Assembly (NCBI GenBank): GCA_964616465.1
Contig: CAZTTO010000001.1
Coordinates: 1 to 64,000 of the forward strand
Direction: 5' to 3'
Source: JAFLBI01 sp964616465
GTDB lineage: Bacteria > Bacteroidota > Bacteroidia > Chitinophagales > Chitinophagaceae
Length of the DNA stretch: 64,000 nucleotides
In this document: one piece after another, positions 63,376 through 64,000 of the stretch
Position numbering within the stretch: position 1 is the first letter of the stretch
Layout of the letters: every line of letters starts with the position of its first letter
Position numbers and translations under genes: made by a program
The notes under the pieces: model-generated
The model's database searches: none
Seen by the model: only the letters and a program-made list of their open reading frames with translations
Told to the model about the DNA's origin: nothing

Positions 63376-63789
63376 CTAGATTTTAGTTTTTGAAAGTTCC
63401 ATTACAACTTTCCATTCATCTTCCGTTACTGGCTGAACAGATAACCTGCCTAATCTTACCAAAGCCATATTAGCTAGTCTTGGGTCTGCTTTCACCATGG
63501 CTAAGCTTACTGGTTGCTTTAGCTTTTTAACGGGACTAATATCCACTACAACCCATGCAGAATCTTGCGTTGTTGGATCTTGATAATGCTCTTTTACTAC
63601 CATAGCAATACCTACTATTTCAACGCCCTCATTGCTATGATAATATAAGATCAAATCTCCTTTTTTCATGGCTTTCAAGTTGTTACGCGCCCCGTAGTTT
63701 CTAACACCGTCCCAAAATGTTCTACCATCCGCAACCAACTGGTCCCAACTGTATTTATAAGGCTCTGACTTTACTAACCAATAATTCAC
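63376..63789 (-). CDS. EVE domain-containing protein
   Basis: The 137-residue protein starts at a GTG. It is a single EVE domain (PUA-like fold) with the typical MNYWLVKSEP start, a W-D-G-V-R-N-Y-x-A-R-N motif and a Y-Y-H-S-N motif. EVE domains bind modified bases in DNA or RNA. It is the first of three closely spaced minus-strand genes (EVE, sirtuin, rmuC). The exact function is not known. Confidence 0.92.
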   Translation of the reverse strand: MNYWLVKSEPYKYSWDQLVADGRTFWDGVRNYGARNNLKAMKKGDLILYYHSNEGVEIVGIAMVVKEHYQDPTTQDSAWVVVDISPVKKLKQPVSLAMVKADPRLANMALVRLGRLSVQPVTEDEWKVVMELSKTKI

Positions 63790-63854
63790 ATTGCATTTTT
63801 TTACAAATTTAAACCCCTATGAAGCTAAAAATCATCAATTTATACACATTTGAG

Positions 63855-63878
63855 CAATACGTGATTTTTCCCGTATTG
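63855..63878. repeat. 7-bp inverted repeat in a divergent intergenic region
   Basis: CAATACG and CGTATTG flank a 10-bp spacer. The right arm overlaps a TTG that could be the -33 element of the downstream gene (18 bp to TAAATTCG at 63897). It may be an operator, but the arms are short. Confidence 0.35.
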
Positions 63879-63923
63879 ATAAAATCTATTGCTTCTTAAA
63901 TTCGCATTACAACCATTCGTTTA

Positions 63924-64000
63924 ATGCAACCTAGAAAGTTAATTGGATTTGTGTTGGCCTTTAGCACTTTTGCAACTGCCATCATTTTCTTTGCCCTGAA
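63924..64000 (+). CDS. N-terminal fragment of a membrane-anchored or exported protein (partial)
   Basis: An ATG opens a frame that runs off the right edge after 25 codons. The fragment is MQPRKLIGFVLAFSTFATAI and onward: a positive N-terminus then a long hydrophobic stretch, so a signal anchor or signal peptide. A TAAATTCG -7-like element lies 20 bp upstream. The fragment is too short to identify. Confidence 0.7.
   Translation, partial: MQPRKLIGFVLAFSTFATAIIFFAL

Noticed and set aside
61355..63789. Full anti-phage defence island call for EVE, sirtuin and rmuC
   Set aside because: Each protein is a common housekeeping family by itself and no toxin, helicase or integrase lies nearby, so I kept it only as a low-interest idea.

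Overview
The window is chromosomal DNA from a low-GC member of the Bacteroidota, most likely a Chitinophagaceae-type bacterium (inference). The evidence is two SusC/SusD polysaccharide utilisation loci (PULs), the giant type IX secretion translocon SprA next to ruvA, a Bacteroidota-type serine palmitoyltransferase, an ECF sigma/FecR pair, and promoters of the TTTG...TAnnTTTG form typical of this phylum. Coding density is very high. No gap between genes reaches 300 bases; the largest (58281-58450, about 170 bp) is a regulatory region. I saw no CRISPR array, rRNA, insertion sequence or prophage.

Region 1 (about 231-17450, minus strand) is PUL-1. In transcription order it holds an ECF sigma factor, a FecR anti-sigma factor, a SusC with an N-terminal STN signalling domain, a SusD, a LamG lipoprotein, two GH144-type (glycoamylase-fold) glucanases flanking a GH43-like enzyme with discoidin and Fn3 modules, a GH3 beta-glucosidase, an endonuclease/exonuclease/phosphatase-fold enzyme, an SGNH esterase and a glycerophosphodiester phosphodiesterase. 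GH144 is an endo-beta-1,2-glucanase family, and phosphodiesterase plus esterase functions are what one would want for phosphoglycerol- and acyl-decorated beta-1,2-glucans. I therefore propose that PUL-1 targets substituted osmoregulated periplasmic (or cyclic) beta-1,2-glucans. Just upstream lies a divergent 7TM histidine kinase and LytTR response regulator pair.

Region 2 (20349-49044) is mostly housekeeping: topoisomerase IV A and B with a DUF1835 gene between them, a YkgJ-like cysteine cluster protein, a PafA-type alkaline phosphatase, serine palmitoyltransferase, NADP-isocitrate dehydrogenase, a DtxR/MntR regulator with a ZIP metal transporter, an alpha-glucan phosphorylase-like protein lacking the usual PLP lysine, UbiX, tRNA-Arg(TCT), a sterol-desaturase-family gene broken by one in-frame stop, uracil-DNA glycosylase, PlsC, an RlmI-like methyltransferase, a META lipoprotein, SprA, RuvA and FabH.

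Region 3 (49133-61354) is PUL-2. It has SusC (no STN domain), SusD, a PKD lipoprotein, a GH16 laminarinase-type enzyme and a GH3 beta-glucosidase on the minus strand. A divergent membrane regulator (beta-propeller-like sensor, Y_Y_Y domain, TM helix, LuxR-type HTH) faces it. The likely target is beta-1,3-glucan. The intergenic region carries repeated CTACAT half-sites placed just upstream of a good susC promoter. Region 4 (61355-64000) holds rmuC, a sirtuin, an EVE protein and the start of an unidentified membrane-anchored protein.

Several starts were moved from a far-upstream TTG to a better internal ATG; each case is noted in its entry.
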